Below, in pieces: positions 35,106 to 44,073 of a stretch of 64,000 nucleotides of DNA; the stretch's first letter is position 1; the number at the start of each line of letters is the position of its first letter. The notes under the pieces were generated by a model. It had not been told where the DNA came from. It saw only the letters and a program-made list of their open reading frames with translations, and did no database searches. The position numbers and the translations under genes are program-made. Source of the DNA: JAEZDP01 sp964430855 (GTDB lineage: Bacteria > Acidobacteriota > Vicinamibacteria > Vicinamibacterales > Vicinamibacteraceae); assembly GCA_964430855.1 (NCBI GenBank), contig CAYSHC010000010.1:1-64000 (forward strand), read 5' to 3'.

Positions 35106-36226
35106 CACCGGCGCTGCGCCGCGGCCTGCGACAGCACCTCGCGGTATCGCGGCGTAATCGCCACCCACGTGTACGTGCCGTGGACCCAGGCCCGGAGCCG
35201 TGCTCCGCGGTCCGCCGCCTCGCCGGGTGGCCACGCGACGGCGTGGGCCAGCGCGGAGGCCAGGGCCTCCTCCGTGGGCTCGACTTCGAGACCGCCTTGT
35301 GCCGCGACGTCGGGTACGCCGCACGTCGTCGTGGCGATGACTGGACACCCTGCGAGCGCGGCCTCGAGCAGCACGAGCGACATCGCCTCGAACCGCGAGG
35401 GCACGACCAGCGCGTGAGCCGCGCTGAAGGCATCGAGCAGGCTGGCGTGGTCGAGCGGCCCAATCCACCGCGCCCGGGTCCGCACGCCGTGCGTGGCCAG
35501 CCATCGCTCCACGTCGCCGGCGAGGTCACCCGAATCGCCCGCAAGAATCAGGTCGAGTGACGTCGTCGGCGCGATGCGTTCCCACGCCCGCAGCAGCAGG
35601 TCCGGGCCCTTGATCGCGGCAAGCCGCCCGGCAAAGAGCACGAATGGGCGCTGCTGGCGCCACCGCTGCCTGAATCGCTGACCGTCGGCCGCAGATGCCT
35701 CGTCCACCGCCACGGCGTTCGGGATCACGTGCACGCGCTCCCGCGGCAGGCCGTACGCGTCGAAATCACGCGCTTCGAGCGCCGTGACGGCGATGCCGGC
35801 TTGCGCCCGGCCGACGATGCGGCGGCCGATGGCTGCGTTGTAGGCACGCTTGATCCACGCCGAGCGGCCGAAGATCGGCAGCGCACCACACGGCATGACG
35901 ACGACCGGCGTGTGGTGGCGCCACGCGGCCACCGCGTACATCGCGTTGATCGTGGTCCAGTGATTCACGAGCACGACGACGTCGGCCCACGCCGCCTGCT
36001 CGAAGACCGTGGACGGCCAGCGCGTCGGTATGGTCCAGCGTTGCATCGCGTGGGGCAGGTAGGAGGCGTGCGCGTCCACGTCCGGTTCGACCGCCGGGCC
36101 GAACGCGAACGCCGCGAGGCGCACCTGCCACCCGATGCCGCGCAGCGCCCTCGCGAGCGTCACTGCCTTTCGCGCGGTGCCGCCGCCGGCCGCGTCGAGA
36201 CGGTGGTTGACGAGCAGCACGTTCAT
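35105..36226 (-). CDS. GT4 glycosyltransferase
   Basis: A 373-aa GT4 enzyme. MNVLLVNHRLDAAGGGTARKA is the acceptor-domain start. VIPNAVAVDEAS, FVLFAGRLAAIKGPDLLLRAW and SRFEAMSLVLLEAALAGCPVIAT give the donor-binding E-x7-E pattern. The ATG is in an ATGA overlap with the upstream polymerase-like gene. Specificity unknown. Confidence 0.9.
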   Translation of the reverse strand: MNVLLVNHRLDAAGGGTARKAVTLARALRGIGWQVRLAAFAFGPAVEPDVDAHASYLPHAMQRWTIPTRWPSTVFEQAAWADVVVLVNHWTTINAMYAVAAWRHHTPVVVMPCGALPIFGRSAWIKRAYNAAIGRRIVGRAQAGIAVTALEARDFDAYGLPRERVHVIPNAVAVDEASAADGQRFRQRWRQQRPFVLFAGRLAAIKGPDLLLRAWERIAPTTSLDLILAGDSGDLAGDVERWLATHGVRTRARWIGPLDHASLLDAFSAAHALVVPSRFEAMSLVLLEAALAGCPVIATTTCGVPDVAAQGGLEVEPTEEALASALAHAVAWPPGEAADRGARLRAWVHGTYTWVAITPRYREVLSQAAAQRR

Positions 36227-37671
36227 CGGCCTCCCTCGAGGCCTCTCGCCTGCGCGTCCGGCCGTTGAAGGAGGGCGAGGACGCCGATCGTCGCGGCGAG
36301 CTGGATGAAGACAATCCCCAGCACCACGGGCAGGTGCATCTGCGCGAAGTAGTTGGCGAGCGCCACCGAGGCCATCGCGGGCAGGTGCGGCCCGGCCGAG
36401 ACGCGCCGCACGCTCCACTCCAGCAGGCCGAGCGCGCCCACGCCGAGGGCCGCGCCGAGGCCCACGACCCAGAGGCTCCCGCCCAGGGCGAGCACGGCAA
36501 GCGCGCCGGGCAACGCCAGGAACGTGAACCCCGGCACGTCCCCATAGGGCGGACGCGCCATCCGCTGGTACCAGCCCCGTATGCCGACATCCTGCCCCTC
36601 GACAAGCACCTCGCCGAATGTCGGCTTCTCCGTCGCGGCGGTGACCGTCATGACGCCTTCCAGCCCGATCCAGCGGTCGACGAGGAGGTTGCGGAGCTGC
36701 TGGGCCGCGAAGTCCGGGAAGGACAGGACCGCCCGTGGGGCCTCCCCCGAAGGGGCCTTTCCCGAAGCGTCCGCCCCGGAAGACGCCGGCCGAGCCGACG
36801 TGGCTGACGCCTCGAGGACGGCGTTCCTGAAGCGTACGGCGCGCTCCACGGTGACCACTGCCAGTGTGGCCGCGAATGCCGCGGCACAGAGCAGCGCGAA
36901 CCGGACAGCGGGTCGGCGGCCCGAGACGACCCGGCCCGCGACCCTGTGCAGCGACAGCAGCCAGTAGGGCGCCAGCCGGAACATGACGATGCCGCGGCTG
37001 AGGGCAGACACCGAGGCCAGCACGGCTTCGGCGCAGACGGCCAGCACGAGGGCCGGCCGCGCGCCCGTGCGGCCCGGTGACCGCCGCAGTTCCCAGTCGA
37101 TGAGGGCCGCGACGCCGAGCCCGCCGCCGAGCACGATCACCCACGCCACCGCGACGTGGCCGCGCAGCGGCAGCGTCGTGACGGGGTTGATGCCGATGCG
37201 GTAGATGAACAGCACGGCGTTGACCACGGCGACGCCGACCAGGCCGGCTCCGGCGAACGCCCACACGGGGCCCGGATGCTGGCGGTACCAGCGCGGTGCG
37301 TCGCCCCCGGCGAGGGGCCGCGGCAGCGCGAGCACCAGCACGCGTCCGGCCGCCGCGCCCAGCAGCCCGACGCTGGCGACACGCATCGCGGCGTCCCACG
37401 CCGCGGGCGTTCCCGCGAAGTCGCCCACGGGTTCCTGCCAGGGATAGCCGATGACCAGATGCGCGGCCAGCTTGACGGGGAATCCCAGCGTCCACATCAC
37501 GCCGAGCATCGAGTACGCGACGGAAGGCTCGCCGACGAACGCCAGGGACGCAAACAACGCCCATGCGGCGACGAATGCGAGGTACAGCGACGAAGAGCCT
37601 GCATGCAGGCCCACCACGCTCGCGAGCGCCAGCGCGAGGACGCCGATGGCCGTCAGCGCATGCCTCGTCAC
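36223..37671 (-). CDS. Polytopic membrane protein, candidate O-antigen polymerase (Wzy-like)
   Basis: A 482-aa protein from GTG 37671 (GTGA overlap with the GT2 stop). It has about 11-12 transmembrane segments and a long hydrophilic loop (about 285-385) containing FPDFAAQQLRNLLVDRWIGLEGVM and FGEVLVEGQ. Wzy proteins share topology rather than sequence, and this protein lies between a Wzx-GT2 pair and GT4 genes, where the polymerase is expected. The assignment rests on topology and context. Confidence 0.7.
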   Translation of the reverse strand: MTRHALTAIGVLALALASVVGLHAGSSSLYLAFVAAWALFASLAFVGEPSVAYSMLGVMWTLGFPVKLAAHLVIGYPWQEPVGDFAGTPAAWDAAMRVASVGLLGAAAGRVLVLALPRPLAGGDAPRWYRQHPGPVWAFAGAGLVGVAVVNAVLFIYRIGINPVTTLPLRGHVAVAWVIVLGGGLGVAALIDWELRRSPGRTGARPALVLAVCAEAVLASVSALSRGIVMFRLAPYWLLSLHRVAGRVVSGRRPAVRFALLCAAAFAATLAVVTVERAVRFRNAVLEASATSARPASSGADASGKAPSGEAPRAVLSFPDFAAQQLRNLLVDRWIGLEGVMTVTAATEKPTFGEVLVEGQDVGIRGWYQRMARPPYGDVPGFTFLALPGALAVLALGGSLWVVGLGAALGVGALGLLEWSVRRVSAGPHLPAMASVALANYFAQMHLPVVLGIVFIQLAATIGVLALLQRPDAQARGLEGGR

Positions 37672-38612
37672 CACGCCCGGCTCCACCGGCGCCGATGCCG
37701 CCACGCGCCGCCGAGACCGCTGGCGACCAGCCGGGCCGCGTGAATCGAGGTGACGGCGCGGGGTGACGCCCAGCCGCTGCGCAGGAGGTGCGCTGCCGCC
37801 CGCGTGAAGCGCCGCGCCCGCAGGTGGGCGCGTGCCGTCAGGAGGTGCGCGTGCGCCCGGGCGACGCGGCGAAGCGCGCGCACGTCGGCGGGCAGATCGT
37901 CCCGGCCGAAGAAGCGCCTGTAGATGACGACCGGCTCCTCGGCGCGCGCCGGGCTCGGCGGCCGGAACGTCGCCGACGCGTCGTGCTCGCGGTAGTCGGC
38001 CAGCACGGCCGGCACGTGGACGATCGGGCCCAGCAGGCCGAGGCGGAGCCAGTACTCGAGGTCTGGCATCTGGCGCAGGTCCTCGCACCAGGGGCCGGCG
38101 GCTTCGTGCGCGGCCCGGCGGACGAACGCGCCCGGTCCCGTCGGGCACGACAGGGTCGCGACGGCCCGCCGGCAGTCGAACGCCGGCGGGCGCACGATGT
38201 CTCGCACCTGCGAGCTCGGGGCCATCAGCCCGTAGTCGCCGTACACGGCGAGCGCCTCCGGATGCCGCTCGAGCGCGTCGATCGCCGTCGCCACGGCGCC
38301 GGGCCGCAGGCGATCGTCCGCGCTCAGGTACGACAGCACGTCGCCCGACGCGCGGGCCCAGCCGGCGTTCAGCGCCGCCGACTGTCCCCTGTTCGCCTGC
38401 CGCAGCACCTGCACCTGATCGCCGTATGCGGCAAGGATGGACGGCGTGTCGTCAGTCGACCCGTCATCGACGGCGATGACCTCGAGCGCCGGATACCGCT
38501 GCGCGAGGAGGCTCTCGAGCGCCTCGGCCAGGTAGGACGCGCCGTTGTAGACAGGCACCACGACCGAGACACGCGTCGGCGAACCCATTCGAGAAGGCCG
38601 CTCCTGCGTCAT
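37668..38612 (-). CDS. GT2 glycosyltransferase
   Basis: A 314-aa GT-A fold enzyme. VSVVVPVYNGASYLAEALESLL, VIAVDDGSTDDTPSIL, RQANRGQSAALNAG and YLSADDRLRPGAV (DxD-like ADD) are the GT2 core, and MPDLEYWLRLGLLG (ED-type base region) follows. The ATG at 38612 overlaps the flippase stop by 4 nt; a second ATG lies eight codons in. It adds one sugar of the second repeat unit. Confidence 0.92.
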   Translation of the reverse strand: MTQERPSRMGSPTRVSVVVPVYNGASYLAEALESLLAQRYPALEVIAVDDGSTDDTPSILAAYGDQVQVLRQANRGQSAALNAGWARASGDVLSYLSADDRLRPGAVATAIDALERHPEALAVYGDYGLMAPSSQVRDIVRPPAFDCRRAVATLSCPTGPGAFVRRAAHEAAGPWCEDLRQMPDLEYWLRLGLLGPIVHVPAVLADYREHDASATFRPPSPARAEEPVVIYRRFFGRDDLPADVRALRRVARAHAHLLTARAHLRARRFTRAAAHLLRSGWASPRAVTSIHAARLVASGLGGAWRHRRRWSRAW

Positions 38613-40105
38613 GCCAGCACCCGCAGGCGTTGCCCGACCAGGGCGCGCACGTCGGCGTCCACCAGGCCCCGCCACAGCCAGGCCATGGTCGCCAGGGTGA
38701 GGATCGACGCGGCGCCGAGCGTGACCGCAGGCGTCGCCCGCGCCACGGACATCCACGTCGTCCAGCCCCAGCACACCGCGGAGGCGCCCGCCAGGGCGGC
38801 CCACTGTGCGGCCCGCAGCGGCGCCGCACCGGCCGCTCGCACGCGAGCGGCGGCCAGCGGCACCAGGGCGGCAGCGATCACGAGGCCATACGTCGACCAC
38901 AGGCCGGCGACGCCGACAATGCCCCAGCGATCGGCTGCCCACCAGATCCCTGCTGCGTACAGGAGGACACCTGCCACCTGCACCCTGGCGACGCGCTCGG
39001 CGTGACCGGTGGCCTGGAGGAGCGTGGCGCCGGCCTGGGCCACGACGTTGATCGCCATGCCCGCGGCAAGCCATTGCGTCACCAGGACGGCCTCACGCCC
39101 GGCGCTGTCGCCCAGCCACAGGGGAATGCCGACGGGCGCCGCCGTGACGATGAGCATCGCCGCCGGGAACACCGTGAGCAGCAACGCTGCCACCACGTGC
39201 CGGAACGCGCGGCCCAGCTGTCCGGGGTCTCCTGCCAGCGCGGCCGTGAACGCCGGGAAGGCGACGGTGAGGATTGAGGTGGAGATCACCCAGAGCCGGG
39301 TCACGGCCTCGAATGGCGCCGCGTACCAGCCCACCGCCTCCACCGAGACGCGCGCGCCGATGACCACGCGGTCGAGCGTGCTCATCACGGGAACGGCGAG
39401 CGTCGCGACCGTGATCCACAGGCCGAGCCTCGCGAGGGGCGACAGCGTCGTCCACCGCGGCGGACGCGGCTGGAGCAGGTGCGGCACCTCCCGCAGACAC
39501 GCGACGGCAAGGGCGCCGACCGCGAGGACGCGGCCGACGGCTATCGCGCCGACCATCTCGGGAAGCGACGACGTCCACCGCACGACGACGAGCGGCGCCA
39601 CGTACGTCCACAGGGTCGAGGCCAGCCGGACGAGATTCAGCGTGTCGAACCGGCCGAGCCCCTCGAGCACGCCCCGCGCGCCCGTCGCCAGCACGATGCA
39701 CGGCACTGACAGCGCGAGCCAGACGATGGCGATGTCGAACTCCCGCGCGAGGCCAGGGGGCAGCCCGAGGAGGCCACGGATCGGCGCGCCGACGAGCAGC
39801 AGGACGACACCCCCGCACAGCCCGAGGCCGAGGTGCGCCCACGTGGAGCTCCAGCACAGGTCGAGCATCGACGCCGTGTCGCCTGCGGCACGGGCTCGCA
39901 CGATGCCCTGCGTGGTGGCGCGCCCGAGGCCGACGTCGAAGAGCGTGAAGTACGCCATCACGGCCCACGTCAGCGTCAGGAGCCCGAAACGTGCCTCTCC
40001 GAGCCCCTCCATCAGGATGGGGACGGCGGCCACGGCGACAGGCAGGGGAAGGATGAAGCCGGCCAGGTTCCAGGCCGTGTCCCGCCAGGGCGTGCTCGGC
40101 CGCAC
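38609..40105 (-). CDS. Wzx-like oligosaccharide repeat-unit flippase
   Basis: A 498-aa MOP/PST-superfamily protein with about 12-14 helices. The N-terminus (FILPLPVAVAAVPILMEGLGEARFG), then LTWAVMAYFTLFDVGLGRATTQGI, is the conserved first-helix region of Wzx/RfbX flippases. It would carry lipid-linked repeat units of the second cluster across the inner membrane. The GTG start shares one base with the thiS stop (TAGTG), and the gene end overlaps the GT2 start by 4 nt. Confidence 0.87.
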   Translation of the reverse strand: MRPSTPWRDTAWNLAGFILPLPVAVAAVPILMEGLGEARFGLLTLTWAVMAYFTLFDVGLGRATTQGIVRARAAGDTASMLDLCWSSTWAHLGLGLCGGVVLLLVGAPIRGLLGLPPGLAREFDIAIVWLALSVPCIVLATGARGVLEGLGRFDTLNLVRLASTLWTYVAPLVVVRWTSSLPEMVGAIAVGRVLAVGALAVACLREVPHLLQPRPPRWTTLSPLARLGLWITVATLAVPVMSTLDRVVIGARVSVEAVGWYAAPFEAVTRLWVISTSILTVAFPAFTAALAGDPGQLGRAFRHVVAALLLTVFPAAMLIVTAAPVGIPLWLGDSAGREAVLVTQWLAAGMAINVVAQAGATLLQATGHAERVARVQVAGVLLYAAGIWWAADRWGIVGVAGLWSTYGLVIAAALVPLAAARVRAAGAAPLRAAQWAALAGASAVCWGWTTWMSVARATPAVTLGAASILTLATMAWLWRGLVDADVRALVGQRLRVLA

Positions 40106-40311
40106 TACCCGCCCCCGACGAAGTTCACGATCTCCACGACGTCGCCCTCGTCGACGTGGACCTCGGGATAGCGGGCCCGCCTGATGACCACCTCGTTGTG
40201 CTCGACCGCGACCCGTCGCCCGTCGATGGACAGGTGCTCGAGCAGCTCCGCGATGGTCATCGGTCGCGGCAGCTCGTGAGGGTCGCCGTTGAGCATGATC
40301 CGGATTGGCAC
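40105..40311 (-). CDS. thiS: Thiamine biosynthesis sulfur-carrier protein ThiS
   Basis: A 68-aa ubiquitin-fold protein from GTG 40311 (an ATG at 40296 is also in frame and gives 63 aa). IMLNGDPHELPRPMTIAELL is the first strand and helix of ThiS. VAVEHNEVVIRRARYPEVHV and VEIVNFVGGG follow, with the C-terminal Gly-Gly that is adenylated and thiocarboxylated. ThiG, its partner, is 6.5 kb further along the same operon. No ThiF, ThiE, ThiO or ThiH is seen. It precedes the wzx-like gene with a 1-nt overlap. Confidence 0.9.
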   Translation of the reverse strand: MPIRIMLNGDPHELPRPMTIAELLEHLSIDGRRVAVEHNEVVIRRARYPEVHVDEGDVVEIVNFVGGG

Positions 40312-40375
40312 GTCTGACAGGGTAACCGCGCGCGGCGGCCGGGGCATCAGCGTCCGCGCGGACGCGGCTGGCGAC

Positions 40376-41767
40376 TTACGGACGGAGGATGTCGACGTCG
40401 ACGCCGAAGGGCGCGGCGAGTGCCCTGGCATGCGCGGCCGGATCCGGGCGGAGGTGGGCCGGCATGTCGTCGTGCCATGCCGGGTCCGGCTGCCCGGCGG
40501 CCCACTCGAGGACACGCAGGTAGTCCCGGTGCATGCGCGGCAGCGTGTGATGTGCCTGCCACCACTCCCGTGCGCGCCGCCCGAGCGACGCCCGCAGGTC
40601 CGCATCGCGCGCCAGGCGCAGCATCGCCTCGCGCAGCATGTGGGCCTCGTCGTCGAGGTCCACCGCGACCGCGACGGCGATGGACGGGGCGGGTGGCTGG
40701 AGGACGCTGGCCGCGTCGGTGCGGGTATGGCGCAGCGTCCAGTGGCGCGGCTCGAGCACGGGCACGTCGACGGTCGTCAGCTGGTCGGTGACGACGGTGG
40801 CGCGACCGGCCGCGAGGCAGCGGAGCCAGGAGGCCGACGTCTCGCGGGCCGTGGGCCAGCGCAGGCAGAGGCAGACGTCGGCTGCCGCCAGCTCGTGGGC
40901 CAGCGCCTCGTCGTCCACATAGCCGGTCACCTCGAGCGACGTGGCGTCGAGGCCGGCGCGGGCGACGTCCTTCCAGAGGGCGTAGTGCCCCGCGATCTCG
41001 CCGACGAGCCGGAGCCGTGCGGCCGGCACGTGCTGTCGCACGACGGCGAAGGCCTCGAGAATCTGCGGGATCCGCTTTTCTGGCGTGATCAGGCCGAAGG
41101 CCGCAAACGTCACCGTCTTCTCGTCGGCTCGCGGCAGGTCCGGCGCGGCCTCGACGCCCATGCTGACGTGGGCCACGGGCGTCCCTGGTGCTTCCTCGAC
41201 GAGTTCCTCGAGCAGCCGTTCGCTGTGCACGGCCACGGCCCGTGCCCGCTCGAGCACGAGCCGGCGCATGGGCCAGAGGTAGTAGGGCGAGCCTTGCAGG
41301 CCCTCCACCACGTAGTCGGCGACCCGCGGGTCGATGCCGGGGTGGTTGTAGCGGAACTCGGCGCGATAGTCGTCGGCGCGACCGTCGCGCAGCAGGGCGT
41401 GCGCGCGGGCGTGATGCAGCGCGCCGTCGTGCAGGACGACCAGGCCGGGCCAGCGAAGCAGGTACGGCCACATGAAGCGATGGCACGCCGCGTTGCCCAT
41501 CTGGTAGACGACCAGGTCGTACGGCGCCCGTTCGTGCAGCGTCGGGAAGTCGTAGGCGCGATAGAGGGGCAGGCCGCGCGGGCCTTCGAGGGCCCGGAAG
41601 CCCGGCCCGTCGCCTGCGTGGAGCCGTCCCCCCGCCGCGCGCCACACCTCGTCGTCCGCGAACAGGTCCACGGCGTGCGGCGGGGCGATGCCGGCAAGCA
41701 CGTCCACCGCGTAGGCCGAGATGCCGGAGTGGACGGGCGGCAGCGGCGAGAACCAGGCGAGGCGCAT
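40376..41767 (-). CDS. GT4-type glycosyltransferase
   Basis: A 463-aa GT-B transferase. The N-terminus (LAWFSPLPPVHSGISAYAVDVL) has the PP-x-x-SGI-x-x-Y pattern of a GT4 subgroup. HDGALHHARAHALLRD, VTFAAFGLITPEKRIPQILEAF and RLVGE form the domain interface. The donor motif is altered: RETSASWLRCLAAGRATVVT has no second Glu in the expected E-x7-E place. The last about 80 residues are a helical extension. First gene of the - strand operon, 64 nt before thiS and divergent from nuoA. Confidence 0.86.
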   Translation of the reverse strand: MRLAWFSPLPPVHSGISAYAVDVLAGIAPPHAVDLFADDEVWRAAGGRLHAGDGPGFRALEGPRGLPLYRAYDFPTLHERAPYDLVVYQMGNAACHRFMWPYLLRWPGLVVLHDGALHHARAHALLRDGRADDYRAEFRYNHPGIDPRVADYVVEGLQGSPYYLWPMRRLVLERARAVAVHSERLLEELVEEAPGTPVAHVSMGVEAAPDLPRADEKTVTFAAFGLITPEKRIPQILEAFAVVRQHVPAARLRLVGEIAGHYALWKDVARAGLDATSLEVTGYVDDEALAHELAAADVCLCLRWPTARETSASWLRCLAAGRATVVTDQLTTVDVPVLEPRHWTLRHTRTDAASVLQPPAPSIAVAVAVDLDDEAHMLREAMLRLARDADLRASLGRRAREWWQAHHTLPRMHRDYLRVLEWAAGQPDPAWHDDMPAHLRPDPAAHARALAAPFGVDVDILRP

Positions 41768-41784
41768 CAGGGGGATTCTCTATC

Positions 41785-41832
41785 AGAGGACAGGAGAAGC
41801 GGAGGAAAGGAGGCGCGGAGGAGGGAGGAGGT
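41785..41832. repeat. Polypurine tract in GT4/nuoA intergenic region
   Basis: A 48-nt stretch that is almost only G and A on the + strand (four C), rich in GGAGG blocks. Similar purine runs follow the genes ending at 566 and 58403. It could look like a ribosome-binding site, but no gene start follows it. Confidence 0.5.
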
Positions 41833-41936
41833 TATGTCCGACCGTGAGGGTCGCCATTGTCTGAAGACGCGCTTGCGGCTAGCATCTGGGAGTTTACGGG
41901 TGTCGGCGGCCGCTCCACCGCGTGGTGTGCCGGCGC

Positions 41937-41954
41937 TTGCGAAAAGTTTCACAA
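41937..41954. promoter_or_regulatory. Rex-type operator upstream of the nuo operon
   Basis: TTGCGAA-AAGT-TTCACAA matches the Rex repressor consensus TTGTGAA-N4-TTCACAA at 13 of 14 fixed positions and is part of a 9-bp-arm dyad (41936-41955). It lies 39 bp before the nuoA ATG and is AT-rich within GC-rich DNA. Rex senses the NADH/NAD+ ratio and controls the nuo operon in Streptomyces coelicolor, so NADH-dependent derepression of complex I is inferred. No rex gene is in the window. Confidence 0.62.
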
Positions 41955-41993
41955 GCACGCGACGACGCCGCCACACGCGACGACTTCTCACTC

Positions 41994-42356
41994 ATGGACG
42001 GCTGGCTTCCCATTCTCCTGCTCACCGGCTTCGGCATCGCCTTTGCCGCCGGCAACGTCCTCCTGTCCCAGTTCCTGGGGCCGCGGGAGCCGACCGCCGA
42101 GAAGCTCGCGCCCTATGAATGCGGCATGCCGCCCGTCGGCGACGCCCGCGAGCGCCACTCGGTGAAGTTCTACCTGGTGGCGATGATCTTTCTCCTCTTC
42201 GACATCGAGGTCGCGTTCCTCTACCCGTGGGCCATGGCAATCCGTGAGCTCAGCTGGACGGGGTACGTGCAGATTCTGGTGTTCTTCGCCCTGCTGGCGT
42301 CCGGCTTTCTCTATGTCTGGCGCAAGGGTGTCCTCGACTGGAACGCCCCCGAGTAG
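41994..42356 (+). CDS. nuoA: NADH-quinone oxidoreductase subunit A
   Basis: A 120-aa membrane subunit of complex I with three helices. EKLAPYECGMPPVGDARERHSVKFYLVAMIFLLFDIEVAFLYPWA is the NuoA signature region, here including the conserved YECG and FDIEVAFLYPW blocks. The ATG at 41994 places the first helix directly at the N-terminus. First gene of the operon; nuoB follows after 2 nt. The Rex-type site upstream is the probable control point. Confidence 0.95.
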   Translation: MDGWLPILLLTGFGIAFAAGNVLLSQFLGPREPTAEKLAPYECGMPPVGDARERHSVKFYLVAMIFLLFDIEVAFLYPWAMAIRELSWTGYVQILVFFALLASGFLYVWRKGVLDWNAPE

Positions 42357-42358
42357 CC

Positions 42359-42831
<473 letters not shown>

Positions 42832-42835
<4 letters not shown>

Positions 42836-43428
42836 GCCGCGTGGATTTCGCCGAACAGCTCGACCTCCTGAAGCAGGCCATGCCTGACGTGTCGATCGAG
42901 CAGGTGCCCTCGGTCGACCAGCTCGCCATCCTGGTGCCGGCCGCCGCCATCGCCGACGTCGCCCGCGCGCTGCGCACGCACCCGTCGCTCCAGTACCAGG
43001 TGCTGGCGGAGCTCACCGGCGTGGATCTGTGGCCCGTGGAGCCGCGCTTCGAGGTGGTGTATCACTTCGCGGCGCTCGGCGCGCACGCGCTCGGCGACCC
43101 GCAGGCCCCGCCGCCGGCGCGGCTGCGCGTGAAGGTGCGCGTCCCGGGCGATGCGGCGGTGGTGCCGTCCATCTGCGCGATCTACCCGAACGCCAACTGG
43201 TACGAGCGCGAGGTCTACGACCTGTTCGGCGTCTGGTTCAGCGACCATCCGGACCTGCGGCGGATCCTGATGCCCGACGACTGGGAAGGCCATCCGGCCC
43301 GCAAGGACTACCCGGTGCAGGTGAAGCTGCCCGTCGACGCGGGGATGCCGCTGCAGGTGACCGAAGAGGAGTTCGTGCAGCACGTCGCGCAGCAGCGGGC
43401 GACGGCGCCGAAAGGGCGCCAGAGCTGA
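42832..43428 (+). CDS. nuoC: NADH-quinone oxidoreductase subunit C
   Basis: A 198-aa peripheral-arm subunit. AIYPNANWYEREVYDLFGVWFSDHPDLRRILMPDDWEGHPARKDYP covers the NuoC signature (WxERExYDLFG; GxxxRKDYP), quoted here by its two cores. GTG 42832 gives a GTGA overlap with nuoB; GTG 42841 is also in frame. The protein is separate from NuoD, as in most non-enteric bacteria. gmhA, not nuoD, follows after 8 nt. Confidence 0.94.
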
Positions 43429-43436
43429 CGCCGGCG

Positions 43437-44042
43437 ATGACCGACGAAGGCCGCGCGGCGCGGTGCCGCCAGCAGCTGGCCGAGGCGGCCGACGCGCACC
43501 GGGCGGCGGCCGGGACGCTGGGGCCGGCGGTGGCGGCCGCGGCGGCGGCATGCGAGGCGGCGCTGCGCGGCGGAGGCAGGGTGCTTGTGTGCGGCAACGG
43601 CGGCAGCGCGGCGGAGAGCCAGCATTTCGCCGCCGAGCTGACGGGGCGGTTCCGCCGGGAACGGCGAGGCCTGCCGGTGGTCGCGCTCACGACCGATACG
43701 AGCGCGGTGACCGCCATCGCCAACGATTACGGGTTCGCCGAGGTCTTCGCCCGTCAGGTGGAGGCGCTCGGGCGCCGCGGCGACGCGCTGGTGGCCATCT
43801 CGACCAGCGGGCGCGCGGCCAACGTGGTGGAGGCCGCGAGGCGCGCGAAGGCCGCGGGGCTGCGCGTCGTGGCGGTGACGGGGCCTGACGCCGGGCCGCT
43901 GGGTGAGCAGGCCGACGTCGTGGTCGCGGTGCCCGCGGCGTCGACGGCACGCGTGCAGGAGGTGCACCTCACGCTGCTGCACGCGATGTGTGACGAGATC
44001 GAGGCCGCCCTGACCGGCGAGCCCCCAGCGCCCGACGCCTGA
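43437..44042 (+). CDS. gmhA: Sedoheptulose-7-phosphate (phosphoheptose) isomerase
   Basis: A 201-aa SIS-domain protein that converts sedoheptulose 7-phosphate to glycero-manno-heptose 7-phosphate, the first step to ADP-heptose for LPS inner core. VLVCGNGGSAAESQHFAAELTGR is the GmhA signature; TTDTSAVTAIANDYGF and VAISTSGRAANVVEAA are the substrate-binding blocks, and VQEVHLTLLHAMCDEIE holds the catalytic His region. It is inserted between nuoC and nuoD in the same orientation. Its pathway partner, an RfaE1-like kinase, is at 60633. Confidence 0.94.
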   Translation: MTDEGRAARCRQQLAEAADAHRAAAGTLGPAVAAAAAACEAALRGGGRVLVCGNGGSAAESQHFAAELTGRFRRERRGLPVVALTTDTSAVTAIANDYGFAEVFARQVEALGRRGDALVAISTSGRAANVVEAARRAKAAGLRVVAVTGPDAGPLGEQADVVVAVPAASTARVQEVHLTLLHAMCDEIEAALTGEPPAPDA

Positions 44043-44073
44043 ATGCCGACGGCCACGCAGCCTGAAGTCCGCT

